The notes beneath the pieces were generated by a model. That model saw nothing but the letters and a program-made list of their open reading frames with translations. It had not been told where the DNA came from and did no database searches. From Armillaria gallica (taxonomy: Eukaryota > Basidiomycota > Agaricomycetes > Agaricales > Physalacriaceae), in assembly GCA_037576215.1 (NCBI GenBank), contig JBANDB010000001.1, positions 2,852,001-2,916,000 on the forward strand: 64,000 nt of DNA, in the 5' to 3' direction. The translations under genes and the position numbers were made by a program. Positions 20,599 to 31,738 of the stretch are shown here, piece after piece (positions within the stretch are counted from its first letter, which is position 1; the number at the start of each line of letters is the position of its first letter).

Positions 20599-22537
20599 AT
20601 GTCTACTTCTGCTGCTCAAACTATTCCATCTCTCATCTCCCTTGTCAAGCGTGCTGACGCCGTCTTGCAAGTCCCTCTCAAGCCCAACGCGCAATTGTTG
20701 AGGCTCACCACCTACTTTGACAAGGCAGTACACGTCAAGGTAAATTGCCGTGCTCCTGTGCGGGTTTTCGTGCTCTAATTGATGTTGAATAGTGCCAGAT
20801 CAAGGCTTACTACCCATCCGCTCTCAAGGAAGAATTCTTTAAGACGTTTGAAGCTGTCGTTGATGGCTGCATCTCTAAGTTCAACTTCCGCGAGACTTGG
20901 AACACCATGCTCAAGATCGAGTCGGACTGTCTCAAGTTTTCTGTCAATGGATGGTACTCCATCTCCGGCAACCAAATCTTGGATGCTTTGGAGGTTCTCC
21001 CTCCCTTGCATTACCGTATCAACGACAATATCCAGATGTCATCTGCTCTTTTCACTCTCAATGTCACTCCTTCCAAGGAAGTTCAGACCGTGCCTTTGTC
21101 TCTGGACGCTGCGTCTGCTTCTGCCTCTCAGGGTGCCGACTTGATATTGGAGGAGGAAACTCCTGCTAGGGAAACTCGTGCCGTGTCTCCTTCTATGGTC
21201 TCTTCTGCAGATTGGGTGGTACGTGCTTCAAATCAATTAAAGCCATAGCATCATGTTAATTTGACTTGGTATGATCTAGATGCCATCTCCGGTTGTCGCT
21301 CCTTCCGGTGTTTTCATTGAGCAGTTTGCCGAAAAAGAAGGTACCCTCAAGGACGCCGTTCAGATTGGCAAGAAGATCACCGATCTGTATCACCGCTCTT
21401 TCAACAAGGCTGACCTCCAGTACGGCAACACATTCTGCGCCTATTGCTCGGGCACTCCTAGTCATCCCGCTCATCGATGTCCTGCTCGATCCGCCAAGGT
21501 ACGTTTTCTCTTAAAATCCGCGTTTTTCTTTTGTATTGACGTGAATCCAAGGCTGTTTGTCCTTGTGGGCCTTGCATTCTTGAGGGCACCGAGTGCACTT
21601 TTGCTGGGCTGTCTTCGGTCTGCCATGCTTGCAATAAATCCATGACTCGCCGCTGCGTCGGAGGCCTTCCTGACCGGCAAATCCTTTTAATGTCATTCAA
21701 GGATCCCCATCTGGAGGACGATCAAGATATCCTCGACATTATTGATGAACTCATCGACACCAATCCTTATGGAGCTAGTAAGTTCTTTTCTTCCGCTTTT
21801 CCTAGTCTGCGGTCACTAATTCCATGCGTTTTACAGAAATTTCGGGCGTCCTTGGCAATGATCCTCATACTGAATTGATTGTCGACAATGTGAAGGCCTA
21901 TGTTGGGGCGAACTCCCAACAGTTTGCTCCTCATGGACCCGAGTCCATAGCTTCTTTGGTGAATACAAAGGAGGCTTACTACCAGCAGTTGGAGTCCAAC
22001 ACTCGCGATCTCTATTTGAACCTGAAGCTTCATCACATCCTTGTCCAACATTACCATCTTGTTATGGTTAAACTCGATGAGATGCGCACTCAAGAGGAAG
22101 CGGAGGCTAGTACTGCGGCCAAGATGCGGACTGGCAATCATGCTACATCTTCTTCTCACAAAACCTATGTTCCTTGGTGGAGGAATAAGCACCAGCATTC
22201 GGGTCGTGGTCACGGTAAGAAGAACCAGTCGAAGAACAAGGGCAAGAAGGAGGATTGGAAGGGTAAAGGTAAAAACGAGGCCGCCCAGTATATTAAGGAA
22301 TGTGCTGGGTGGAGCTGTGACCATAATAACTGTGATTCTAACATGGAGACTCCAGACCCTGTTCCAGCTCTTTGTACTTGCTGTGGTTGGGGCCATTGCG
22401 GTGAAGCTAACTGTCCTTCTAAAGGCAGCTGGACTCCACCTCCCCAGGCATCCGTCGAGTACCAGGAGGGTGTCCCTGGTAACTATAGAGGAAACTGGCA
22501 GAGCAAGGCAGGCTCCAGTCATCGTGGTCATTACTAG
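20599..22537 (+). CDS. aORF2-B: intact antisense zinc-cluster protein, cassette B
   Basis: Five exons: 20599-20739, 20793-21218, 21280-21498, 21552-21777 and 21837-22537. They give 570 codons with no stop, and all four introns (53-61 nt) have GT...AG ends. Order: an N-terminal helical region (residues 1-110); a variable acidic Ser/Thr stretch; FCAYC with a following His-rich segment and Cys (about 241-256); a C-x2-C-x6-C-x8-C-x2-C-x7-C cluster (about 267-297) that fits the Zn2Cys6 spacing; an acidic DDQDILDIIDELID segment; a helical region with a Tyr/His-rich repeat; a basic Lys/Gly stretch (KKNQSKNKGKKEDWKGKGK); and a Cys-rich end with ECAGWSCDHNNC and CTCCGWGHC. The start is supported by the conserved ATG in both cassettes. 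Its stop lies 200 bp from the integrase stop of the convergent gag-pol. The protein family is not recognised; nucleic-acid binding is an inference. Confidence 0.85.
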
Positions 22538-22736
22538 AGTTGCTGTGGTCGCCTAGGTGGTTGTATTCAATTCATACGGACAATTTTGCAGGGGTATATT
22601 TTGAATGAGTGTCAGGGGACCAGTATGGATATACCGGTCAGAATAATTAGCTATGAATGAATGTGTAGGGGCCTCCAAAATGGAGCCCAATTATTTATAT
22701 AAAATTTTTGGTTTTTGCCAATGTCTCGAGTGAAAA
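22538..22736. other. Short gap between aORF2-B and the gypsy integrase
   Basis: A 199-bp convergent 3' intergenic stretch, A+T-rich around 22680-22710 (TTATTTATATAAAATTTT), is suitable for 3' ends of transcripts from both strands. No gene or repeat is seen. Confidence 0.4.
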
Positions 22737-23975
22737 TCAAGCAAGTTCTGCTTCATTATGCGCTCCTTCTAGATCTGGGAGGTCGTCGAGCGTACCATCA
22801 TCTGATGACATGAAGAGATCATTGATCCACATGGGTGGCACGTCAATGATCGCATTGATATCCGGTACGTCAATCTTCTTCCTGGCAAAGTACGGCAATA
22901 GCCTGAATGTGGCAACTGGTCTTGCGAAGGTCAAACCATCTAATTCACAAAGGAGATATGTGCCACCTTTATTCCTTCCCAAGATCACTAAGGGGCCCAA
23001 ATATCTGGCATGCATTTTACTATTTAGAGCCTTCTCTATCTGTGTGTTGTGCATCAAAACTAAATCTCCCTTCTGGAAGTTGAAGTCTCTGATAGAGTAT
23101 TTGTGGTCCTTCTCGAAGTTAACTGCGGCATTTCTTCTAGCTTCGTAGACTTTAGACCTCAAATGCTCAAGATCTTGAGAACGTTTGTGAAGACTGATGG
23201 CTCGGCATGCGATTAATGACGTGGTACTGATGATATTGTCTGGTGGCAGCATCAGCCATGTAGATTCGACTATGTCCATTGGAAGAAGGGGTTCTGTCCC
23301 AGTTGCAGCAAAATACAGTGAACAACCCATGCATCTCCTGATTGTTATTTGGTCTGCCCAAAATACAGAATAGGTGTTTTGACTCCACTTCTTTTAATCA
23401 CCATCAGACGCCTTAAACAGTCCTTGATGGACATCAAAGTGTGGTCTTTCGGCAATTCCATTGGCTCTGGAGTTATAACTGGAGATATGAATGTGATTGA
23501 TATGGTACTTCTTGCTCAAATAATTGATTGTGGCAACAAAGGCGGATCCGTTGTCAGTAACAATCTTGACTAAGGATCCCCAACGACATAAGATATCCTC
23601 GAAAATCCATTCTCCTAAGGTTCGTGCTGTTTCTTTGCGCAAGCAATGAAATTCTGGATAATGACTGAGTGAACATCTGCCTTGGACGATGTAACTGTAT
23701 TGTCCTGAAACTGGCATGATCATGGTGTCCATATACATTTTGGAAAACAAAGGAGCGGGAAGAGCGACGGTAGGCGGGATATAGATTTGTCGGGTTTGAC
23801 AGATTTGGCACAGATGACACATCCTTACGAACCAGGAAATATCATACTTCATATCTGGCCACCAATAACATTCCTTGATTAGTGCGTGTGTCGCATAGAA
23901 GCCCTTGTGAGCAACGTCATCATGACAAGACATCATTACTTGAATGCAACGTTCGGGGAACAAGACGAGCTGATG
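22737..23975 (-). pseudogene. G2 gypsy integrase with GPY/F-type module
   Basis: The minus-strand reading starts with a zinc-binding HHCC region (SCHDDVAHKGFYATH, then MCHLCQICQ). The core follows with MDTMIMPVSG (first Asp), KIVTDNGSAF (second Asp) and NGIAERPH (Glu), the last two about 35 residues apart. The C-terminal part has KGDLVLMHNTQIEKALN and the ARYLGPLVILGRNKGGTY stretch of a GPY/F module, then an acidic tail. TGA near 23976 (DG*HQLV) and TAA near 23395 (DGD*KKW) break it, while the three catalytic residues remain. It is the 3' end of pol and is convergent with aORF2-B. Confidence 0.88.
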
Positions 23976-25170
23976 TCACCCATCTATGTTTTTGTGCCAT
24001 AGCTTTCCTTGCCTCTCGAAGAAATGAACGGCATATTTCATGAATTTTGTGTATGCAATATCATCGAATCCTGCAGGTCTCTTGAGATATAGATGCCATA
24101 GCAATAGGTGCGTTAGCCGTTCATCTAGATGTTGTTGCTTTGCAGTACGAGGAACTGTCGAGTAAGGAATGATTTCCGTGGAATCTACGGCAACTTCTTG
24201 TTGTAGAACTTGAATTAACTTGATTGGCGAATTAACCGTAGGTGAAGTTGAATTAATAAAATGCATAAGCCTGTAATGAGTGTGTAAGAAGTCTTCCATG
24301 CTGTCTTCGGGCAAAGGAGGGTCTCCTAGTTGGGGTGGGTGTCGCGATAATCCATCTGGACCATGCTTAGAGCCTGGTACATGGACTAGAATGAAATGAA
24401 AAGATAGAATGCCAATAATCCATTGGTTAACTGCTGCTGAGGGTGCGATATCAGGGTTCTTGAGCATTCCCTTGATAGCACTCATGTCTACTTCAACAAT
24501 AAATGTAGGAAGACTGATAAGATAAATTTTGCAATCTCCTAAGGCGCGGTATAGTCCAAATATCTCTTTCTTGGCTTGAGAATATCCGCACTCGCGTTCG
24601 TTAAGTGTGATTGAACTGAATCTAGTCAAATATCAGATCTTTGGATTGACAGGGTCACACTGTGCTAGATAATATCCAACTGCGGCAGGTCCTGTATCAA
24701 CGGCAAGTATAACAGCTCCGGTTGACGTGTAACTGAGCGGCCTTAATGCCAGGCTGACTCTAACTGCGTCTTTAAGATCTTCTTGTGCGGCAATCTCTGC
24801 TGATTCGAATTTAAAAGGAACGTCTTTTCTGAATAACTTGGTAATGGGTAGAGCTCGGGTTGCAAAATTATTGATGAATATTCATAGGACTCTGATGGTA
24901 CCAATGAAGGCACACGCGTCAGAGATATCAATACAAGGTCCCCATCAAAGTATTGACGAGACAATACTTTTGAGAGGTAGTCGGCCTGCATACGTGCATC
25001 TATGACCTAGCATGGTAATTTCAGTGCAGCAAAGCTTTCTTGGCTGAAAACATGCCTCCACAATATTTCATGCGTTGGACAATTCTGTTTAGGTTTTGGA
25101 AATGTTCCCAAACAAAATGTCGAATGCCGGTATTGAGAGGAATGGTTTCGTAGCCTCCTATGATTTTGTA
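23976..25170 (-). pseudogene. G2 RT connection and RNase H, heavily decayed
   Basis: RNase H is visible from AVDTGPAAVGYYLAQ, LNERECGYSQAKKEIFGLY, and FIVEVDMSAIKGML followed by FILVHVPGSKHGPDGLSR. A spacer then leads to the integrase. Between 24650 and 25170 the RT thumb and connection must be assembled from all three minus-strand frames, so this is the most damaged part of the element. Confidence 0.8.
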
Positions 25171-26433
25171 TCAAGTTTCTGGTCCTCGAACTGGAATGTC
25201 ATCAATGTAAGGAATGGTGAACTCTGGGATTTTGGGTTGTAGAATGAAGGTAACGTCATCATGGAATATTGGTACGGAATTGGTCCAACCCATGGGTAAA
25301 GTAACGAGTCGTAGTGCTCCATAAGGTGTCTGGAAGGTGGTGAGATCGCAAGATGACTCTGCCAATAGATGTTCATTGTATCCAACGAATAAGTCTAGAG
25401 TAGCGCCGCATGCATGACCTGCGAAATGTTCTGCAAGAGGGTCTGTTGCCAGTGGTAATCCAGAATGAGCAATTGTAACTTCGTTCAACGGTTCTAGACT
25501 GTGAACTATGCAAAGACTTTTGCCATCTTTCTTTAAAACAGTAAACCATCTCGAGTGGTAGGAAGAATTGGAAGGTTCATAAACGCCTGCATCAATCTTT
25601 GTTTTGATCATACGGCAAACTTCTGCATAAATGCCTGGAGGTATAGGAATATTTTGTAGAATCCAAGGGGTGTGTTCGATGACTGGAATATTGATTGGAG
25701 GGAAGAAATCTCTATGAAAACTGCCTCTTTCTGAATCCTCCCATGTGAATGCTTTCTCCTGAACCGTCATGAAGTGATGCATGAGCTTCATTTCTTCTGG
25801 CCAGAGGAAACCATCATTATGGATGGAGTTGATGTACTCCTTGCGTTCTTGGGTATAACGTTTGGTGGGAATGAAAGGGGGTGGTGTTGGAGATAATGTA
25901 GGTATTTCGGCTAAGGGGTCTCCTCGAATATTGCGAATGATACAGAATTTATCAGGCAAGGTTGCAAGTACAGGCTTTGTTTTTAAGGCTACCGGCTTGT
26001 ACTTCTTGCCTGCGAAAACCGAGACTTTCTTAGAGAACCATGGCTTGTAGGATTGATCTCCAATAATATTAGAACCATATAGACAATACATGTAATCTCG
26101 GGGCTGGGAAACAGAACTGGAATCTGAGAAATCTTGAGGAATCTGAGTAGGAATAGAATATAACGGTAACAATTGTTCACGATCTGTTGGTAAAGAGAAT
26201 TCGGCATATGGGGTGGAACTGTACACGGTTTCGGTCGACCATAGTGATTGTGTAAACGTAGTGGGTTGGATAGGGAATTTATTAGGGTCACAGGCCGATA
26301 AATATTGGGTTGAAGCTTTTTCTGAGTCAAATTCGGAAGTGGATGCTGTGTAGGCAATAATTTTAGGTTCTTGATTCGTGTCTAATTCAATAACGAGGGT
26401 GATCTCCTCTATATCATCATTGGGTTCTTCTAG
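25171..26433 (-). pseudogene. G2 reverse transcriptase
   Basis: A 351-codon open minus-strand stretch carries the N-terminal RT fingers (PIPPGIYAEVCRMIKTKIDAG, YHSRWFTVLKKDGKS) and the palm with TLDLFVGYNEHLL and TLPMGWTNSVPIFHDDV. The catalytic YIDD box is intact in IPYIDDIPVRGPET. It stops at a TGA where relatives have arginine (CGATAC to TGATAC). A long low-conservation linker (26230-26433) joins it to the protease. Confidence 0.88.
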
Positions 26434-27261
26434 TCAATTTTCCCAGGAAAATGGGACATGGTTAAGGATATGGGGACGACCATGAGGAATCGTCAGGATG
26501 GTGGCAGTCTTGCCGGTGTTCAGATCATGGATGGTAATGGTCTGGTTTTCGTCCGAATAATTGCGAACAATGCTCTGAGTTAACGTGCCAAAGGGTCTGC
26601 CGAGCAAGATATTGTAGGCAGATTGCTGAATGACGTGCACTTGCAAGTATAGCATGATATCTCCAAACAAAAATGCAACATTTCGTGCTAGACCCAAGGA
26701 ATAATTTGTAGTTCCATTGGCTGACTGCATTTCCAATATAACCGTAGGATCATAGATCAACCCCAAGCACAAGCACACAGCTTCTGACATGGAGATTACT
26801 TGTGATCCGGGATCAATGATGCACTCGACTTTGAGCTGATGATCCACCACTGGGACGATGGATCTTAATGAAATAGAATCTGCTGTGCATTTCAAGGGTC
26901 CGATCTTCTCCCCTTTCTTGATGCGAGCTTCATACAGGTCTGGGACGACTGATGATCCTGCTGGCAGTTCCTTCTGCACATTACTGGTCTGCTCAAAAGT
27001 CTGCATGAAATTATTCAGCATGCTGTATAAAAGAGTGGAAGTTTTGCCGTTTTCGTGGTCTTCTGGCGCCTTTACCATGATCTCTACGGTTTTGGGTCCA
27101 GTAAACAGTAAAGCTACCTCCTTTTGGAACTGTTCCATGGTATTTGGCACTTTGCGCTTCGTGTTATCCTCCTTAATCATTTCCCTGATTGCTGGTGATA
27201 AAGAATATAACTCTTGATGCGACAATGTGATTGTGGAGTCAAGTGCATGCTTGTAGACTTC
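26434..27261 (-). pseudogene. G2 aspartic protease
   Basis: The 263-codon minus-strand frame contains VECIIDPGSQVISMSEAVC, in which the catalytic motif is D-P-G, a variant I associate with this group of basidiomycete gypsy elements, and the second half YNILLGRPF. The frame is bounded by stops at both ends that read as CGA-to-TGA changes (SHVA*EVYK upstream and WEN*LEEP downstream). Confidence 0.82.
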
Positions 27262-28440
27262 TCATGCAACATGCGAACCTTCTATCGGCACCCGCGTCCT
27301 ATAAGCAGGTTCATTGTCTTTGGGACACTTGCGGACATCTGGCTTTGCACCTGTGTTACGAACTGCTGGCGGTGCATAATTGGCTGGCTTTGCTGCGGCA
27401 AATGGATGAGTATCTTTGGGGATGAGCTGGGCTACATGCTCCTTGACTGGCACATGCTCGGGTACTGCCGTGACAGTCTTGGATGGATCGCGTTGCGGAG
27501 TAGCAGGTGGGATGTAAGATGGAAATTTGGAACGAATATCCTGATCATTGCCATGGACTACGGTCTTAGCTTTCTCGAATTGACATGGAGAATAAGTCTC
27601 AATAATAGCTGTGGCAATTTCATCGTCTTGCTTGGTCTGAGTAGGTATGGCAATATCATCTTCATCATCTGAATATTCAACTAAGTCGGGCATGCCATCA
27701 TAATCTGGGGTAAGATCTTGATTGAAGTGATCGCGAATCTTAGGTATGGCAACCTCCTGCTCATCATCAAGCATGGCTTCTTCAGTGGCCTTCCGACTAG
27801 TATGAGTTTGTCGACCAACTGCCTTAGTAGGTTCTTGCAGAACAGCAGCCTCCGCTTTTGCTGCAGGAGCTGCCTTCTTGGTTGGTCTGTGTTTAAGGCG
27901 GGGAACCTCGACTATGACTTGGCGAATCATAGTATCCATAGTGTCTGTGGTATTCGGACTGGACAAGTCTTCTTCGGCAACATGCATAAACTGTTTGATG
28001 CCCTGGATTTCTTTTCCAATAGCTTCAGATTTGGCAATGAGTGCCTTGAGACGTTGACGTGCATCAATCCTGGAAACGGGCATGCTAAGTGACTGAGCAT
28101 CTGCGTTAACTGGTGAAGAACGTTGCTGGCTAAGATGTGGAACTGGCTCGACAATGGCATTCATCAGCTGATTGACGATGCCAATCTGGCCTGGATTCTG
28201 ATGGTGCCATTCCTCAATGCAATCTTTAAGCCAAGTGCCTTGGAGACCTCTAGGAACCCAAGCGCCAGTAGACAGGACAATCTTCCCATCTATATTACGC
28301 CTGCATTTCCCTTCTTTAATCATCTCCTCGACTTTGAGACATTCTCGAATAAAATGACCAATTTTGCCGCAGAAACTGCAATTTTGGCCAGTTGCCGTAT
28401 TAGCATAACTGCTCTGCTGTGGTGGACCGGACGAAAACGA
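27262..28440 (-). pseudogene. G2 Gag nucleocapsid knuckle and long charged spacer
   Basis: The zinc knuckle NCSFCGKIGHFIREC (C-x2-C-x4-H-x4-C) lies near 28350-28392. It is followed by a 350-residue charged spacer with Lys/Ala-rich (KKAAPAAKAEAAVL) and acidic (YSDDEDDIAIP) segments, leading to the protease. Only one stop occurs at the C-terminal end of the spacer. The spacer is unusually long for a gypsy Gag-Pol junction. Confidence 0.8.
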
Positions 28441-29235
28441 TCATTGCTGAGCTTTCTGGAATCGATCATTCGAGTTTAGCTGCAATAATGTCTCGCCAAG
28501 TTTAATGAGCTGATTAATATGCTCCATCTTGACTTGTGGTTCCACAGGTTCCTCTTTGACGTGAACGATTGGCTGAGGTTGTGAAATGGGACTGGGATAT
28601 GGCATCTCTGATGGTCTGGCTGGACCAGCATCACAAAAACTCTGAATAGGCATACTGCTAAGAGTGCTTTCTCCTTTATTTGTGCCTTGTAGAATGAACT
28701 GAGCAGCTGCATAAATATCGCTGAGGTCGTAAGGGTCTGCTGGATGATGGTCTGGTAATTTGATCTGGAGTCGATGGGCAATGGCATCCCAAACATGGTT
28801 AGGAAAGCCTTTGCTGAACATATTGCCAGTCTCATGGTTCAACAAACGATTATTCATGACCAAATGCTTTACTTTGGGGTAGAATTCTCGATAAAACACT
28901 CCTAGGTCTGCGAGATTATCAACTTCTCACGCATATTTTCCAATGATGTGCTTGAGGTTGTGTCTCTCGTATTTACAAGTGGTGCTAGCATCAGGATACT
29001 GAGCAACTACAGCATCCTTGAAATTTTTGTAGGTTTTGCTGGCGTCACTATACTTGGGCAAGCTCTCCCAAAACTCAGAGATGACAAGACCAGGATAGTA
29101 GATAAACCACTTCTTTTTATCGGCTTCTGCGTTTATACTATGATGGGTGAAAAGGCCTTTGATATCACTGATATAACACATCAATTCGCGTCCAGGACTA
29201 ATTTCATCAATGATATTTGGAGTGCTCTTCTCCTT
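28441..29235 (-). pseudogene. G2 Gag capsid
   Basis: Minus-strand segments YYPGLVISEFWESLPKY, FKDAVVAQYPDAS, LADLGVFYREFYPKV and NMFSKGFPNHVWDAIAHRL correspond to the helical capsid of gypsy Gag proteins. A Pro/Gln linker and a short amphipathic helix follow. Two internal stops are TGA codons at CGA positions (KYA*EVDN and AQQ*SFSS). Confidence 0.8.
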
Positions 29236-29796
29236 TCAGAAAGGCATAGATGCTGCTGCCATGGCTGCAGGTTGTTGTACTGGCTGTTGAACTGGAGGTT
29301 GTACTGGGGGCTGTACAGGTGGTTGTGCGCTGGGTTGCGCTACGGGGGCTGGTTGTTGATTCAGATTGACTGGTGGTAAGATGGGAAAAATGGGAAAATA
29401 AGAGGTGGAAGCCTCTACCGGTGGATCAAAAGTAAGACTTTGTTTGAAGGACTCGTCCTTGATATCAAAGTTTATAGTGGTAGCAGAATCTGGTACTAAT
29501 TCGTCACTAGATTCGACGGATTCTTCTTGTCGATAATTGGTAAACGAGATGGATTCTACGTGATAGCCTCTGAAAGCTTGTCCAGAATAAGGTGTGTCAG
29601 GGGCTGTTCCATAGTTTGAACCAAAGAGTTCTGCGGTAACTTCAGTTTCTTTGTTGTCTTCTGGTCCAGAAAACGACAAGTTCTCTCTTTCAGAGATGTC
29701 TAATTCTTCAGGAAACGGGGATGTGGGAGATTCAACGAAAGACCCAGGGATGGGACTACGAGGGGAGTCTGGTAACGGGGTTTCTGTAGCAAGCAT
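29236..29796 (-). pseudogene. G2 Gag N-terminal region
   Basis: This minus-strand start of the polyprotein is 240 bp downstream of the primer site candidate. It is acidic and low-complexity, with a Pro-Val-Gln tandem (QPPVQPPVQPPVQQPVQQP) near its end. TGA directly after SMPF interrupts the frame into the capsid. The start Met was chosen because the leader from LTR4 to here has no earlier in-frame start. Confidence 0.7.
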
Positions 29797-30036
29797 CGAA
29801 GATGACGCTTCAGATGATGCTAAATGGGCTGTAGATTCTTGTAACTGAAGACATGCAGAGGTATTTTGAAGGCCTCTGCCTGGAACTGGGACGTAAGGTG
29901 TTTTACGTTTGAATTTTCATGAAATGGTGAAGAATTCGGGTTTGCAGCAAGTATAAGCTCACTATGAAGGGCGAATTAAAAGGTGATAGGTGTATATAAA
30001 CGCGATCAAAGAATTGATCTGGGATGTGAACTGATC
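29797..30036 (-). other. G2 untranslated leader
   Basis: A 240-bp leader lies between the primer site and the first Gag codon. Nothing else is recognised. Confidence 0.5.
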
Positions 30037-30054
30037 CCCTCGCGGTGGGCTCCA
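30037..30054 (-). promoter_or_regulatory. tRNA primer-binding site candidate of G2
   Basis: On the minus strand, four bases inside the LTR4 end (CATCA then TTTC), the sequence begins TGGAGCCCACCGCGAGGG. The TGG start pairs with a tRNA CCA tail. I cannot name the tRNA by eye. Position and TGG start are what is expected for the 5' LTR of a minus-strand element, and agree with the polypurine tracts at the other end. Confidence 0.6.
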
Positions 30055-30058
30055 GAAA

Positions 30059-31734
30059 TGATGGGCCTAAGACTTCTGTGGCAATGGCAACACCAACTCG
30101 GAATGAGCTTGGTTAATTAACGTAGTGGCACGGCAATCAAGGCGATCGTGTGTGCAAGTGGTTTGGGGCACCTCTGTGCAGTAGAACAATTCCTCTATAC
30201 ACAAGAATACACTGCGACTTTAAGTCTGCGAAGTAGTACTGCTTGGTAGTCAAGTACTAGATGCTATGGCTTCAAGCTGGTAGGGATCTCTCGAAATGAG
30301 AGGGAACAAAAATGGGTATGACATGAATACCATGAATCCGTATGAGAAAACATGCTGTGAGACTAGAAAAACGTCGCTCAATGGTAATCAGAGCAGGGTG
30401 AACGATGGAGAATAGACTAAACGGTCAGCAATAGACTATGAGTGAGCGAGGTGATGAGAAAACAGCGTGGGGACTGCGAGTGGCGAAATAAACATGGAAC
30501 GAGGTGCTGAGGGTGGACTGGCAAGGGAAAATGTGGAACTATGAAAACTGATGGTGATACTGGTCCTATACGATGCGAGGGTGCTGAGTCGATGTCGAAA
30601 CTGGTCTGGTACTGAAACGATCCTATCCTATGTCAAAACTAACCTTCAAGTCCACTCGAGGGACTGATACTATACGAAAACTTGCTGAACTGATCCTAAG
30701 TCTGCTCTGAGACTACCCAAGTGGGTGACAATAACGATGGCGAAAGTGAAACTGTAAAAACTCCAATGGTGTGAAAGTGAAACAATGATGGCCTATAAAA
30801 GATAACGTGGGCAAGGTATGGCATGGCGATCATGTATTGGCACAGTATGAGCATGCACCAATAGTGTTAAGAGTGAAGAGCGCGTAACGAAGGACTCTTC
30901 ACAGTTAAAGACTGTGGAATAACTCTGGTGAGCTCAAGAGTCGACGTGCTATCAAGAATATGCTGGTGCAAATGGTATATTGCCATAGAACGGTGAATAA
31001 ACATTGTTTACTGGTGATAGACTAGAGCATGACGATAATTGACATAGTCTGGGGTCAACTAGAGATGAACTGCCTTGTAACTACATTTTCTAGCTAGTTT
31101 TTATACTACAAGTACGAATTTATAAATAGAGTAGATATGCGAGACTTAGTAAGGCTATAAAGCCTTGGCTTTGTAAAAATCGTAGGTAACATATGATATT
31201 TCATCTTCTAAAGTAACAGCAACTTGTTGACATTGCCACGTATGGATGCGAACTGTATGGTTTTTGTTGAGCGATGCATGGATCGTTAGGTGCTGTTTAG
31301 CTGTGGATTACTGAGCAATAGTCGTCATGCTGAGGAGTACGCATGGGGCAATGTTTTCTGGAGGCCTTGGCGAAGTAACAGCCTTAGTAAACACGGTCTG
31401 TAGTTGCCATAGCTGGGAGGGTACTTGCACCAATCACGTCATTTTCATTAAGTGATCAATGAGCACGTCAACTAGGTGCTTCTGAGTGATGCGTCAATTC
31501 CATATTGGGATGATTGTTGATTGAAGGTGCCTTGCCATGATGAAGTACGGCAATTATGCTGCGTGGCAAGATGGGATGGATAACAAAGCGTGTAAGGAGT
31601 GGTTGCCGTAGGATGAAAGTGGTATCAGTGGGTGTGCAATCATTGGTTTGCTGAAAGTCCGTTGAAGGGACAGTAGCATTAATTAGCAGGCAAAATCCCC
31701 GAATTCTGAGCATACAGAGCCTGGAGGCTCATCA
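30059..31734 (-). mobile_element. LTR4, right terminal (5') LTR of the compound element
   Basis: It has the same 1676-bp length as LTR2. About 14 differences occur over the first 690 bp, almost all transitions at CpG-type positions. The minus-strand TATA-like TATAAAAACTAG is near 31094-31105. It is followed on the left by the primer site, so it is the 5' LTR that would drive gag-pol. On the right it borders the CCAG target duplication inside G1 gag. Confidence 0.9.
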
Positions 31735-31738
31735 CCAG

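Larger units (their letters stand above)
7419..31734. mobile_element. 24.3-kb compound LTR retrotransposon
   Basis: The insertion is bounded by two LTRs in the same orientation (7419-9094 and 30059-31734, each 1676 bp). The flanks are CCGG (7415-7418) and CCAG (31735-31738), a 4-bp duplication with one CpG-type change. The G1 Gag frame continues across the empty site (DQVY then PAYEQF), and a second gag copy near 35.85 kb reads QYPAYA at the same place, which shows what an empty site looks like. Inside lie cassette A, a third LTR, cassette B and a minus-strand gypsy gag-pol. Over the first 315 bp or so the two outer LTRs differ at about 1 position, whereas the middle LTR differs from them at about 22. 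The outer pair therefore behaves as the ends of one insertion event. The unit LTR3 to LTR4 (16.7 kb) is a full element; cassette A plus LTR2 is an extra partial copy. Confidence 0.8.
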
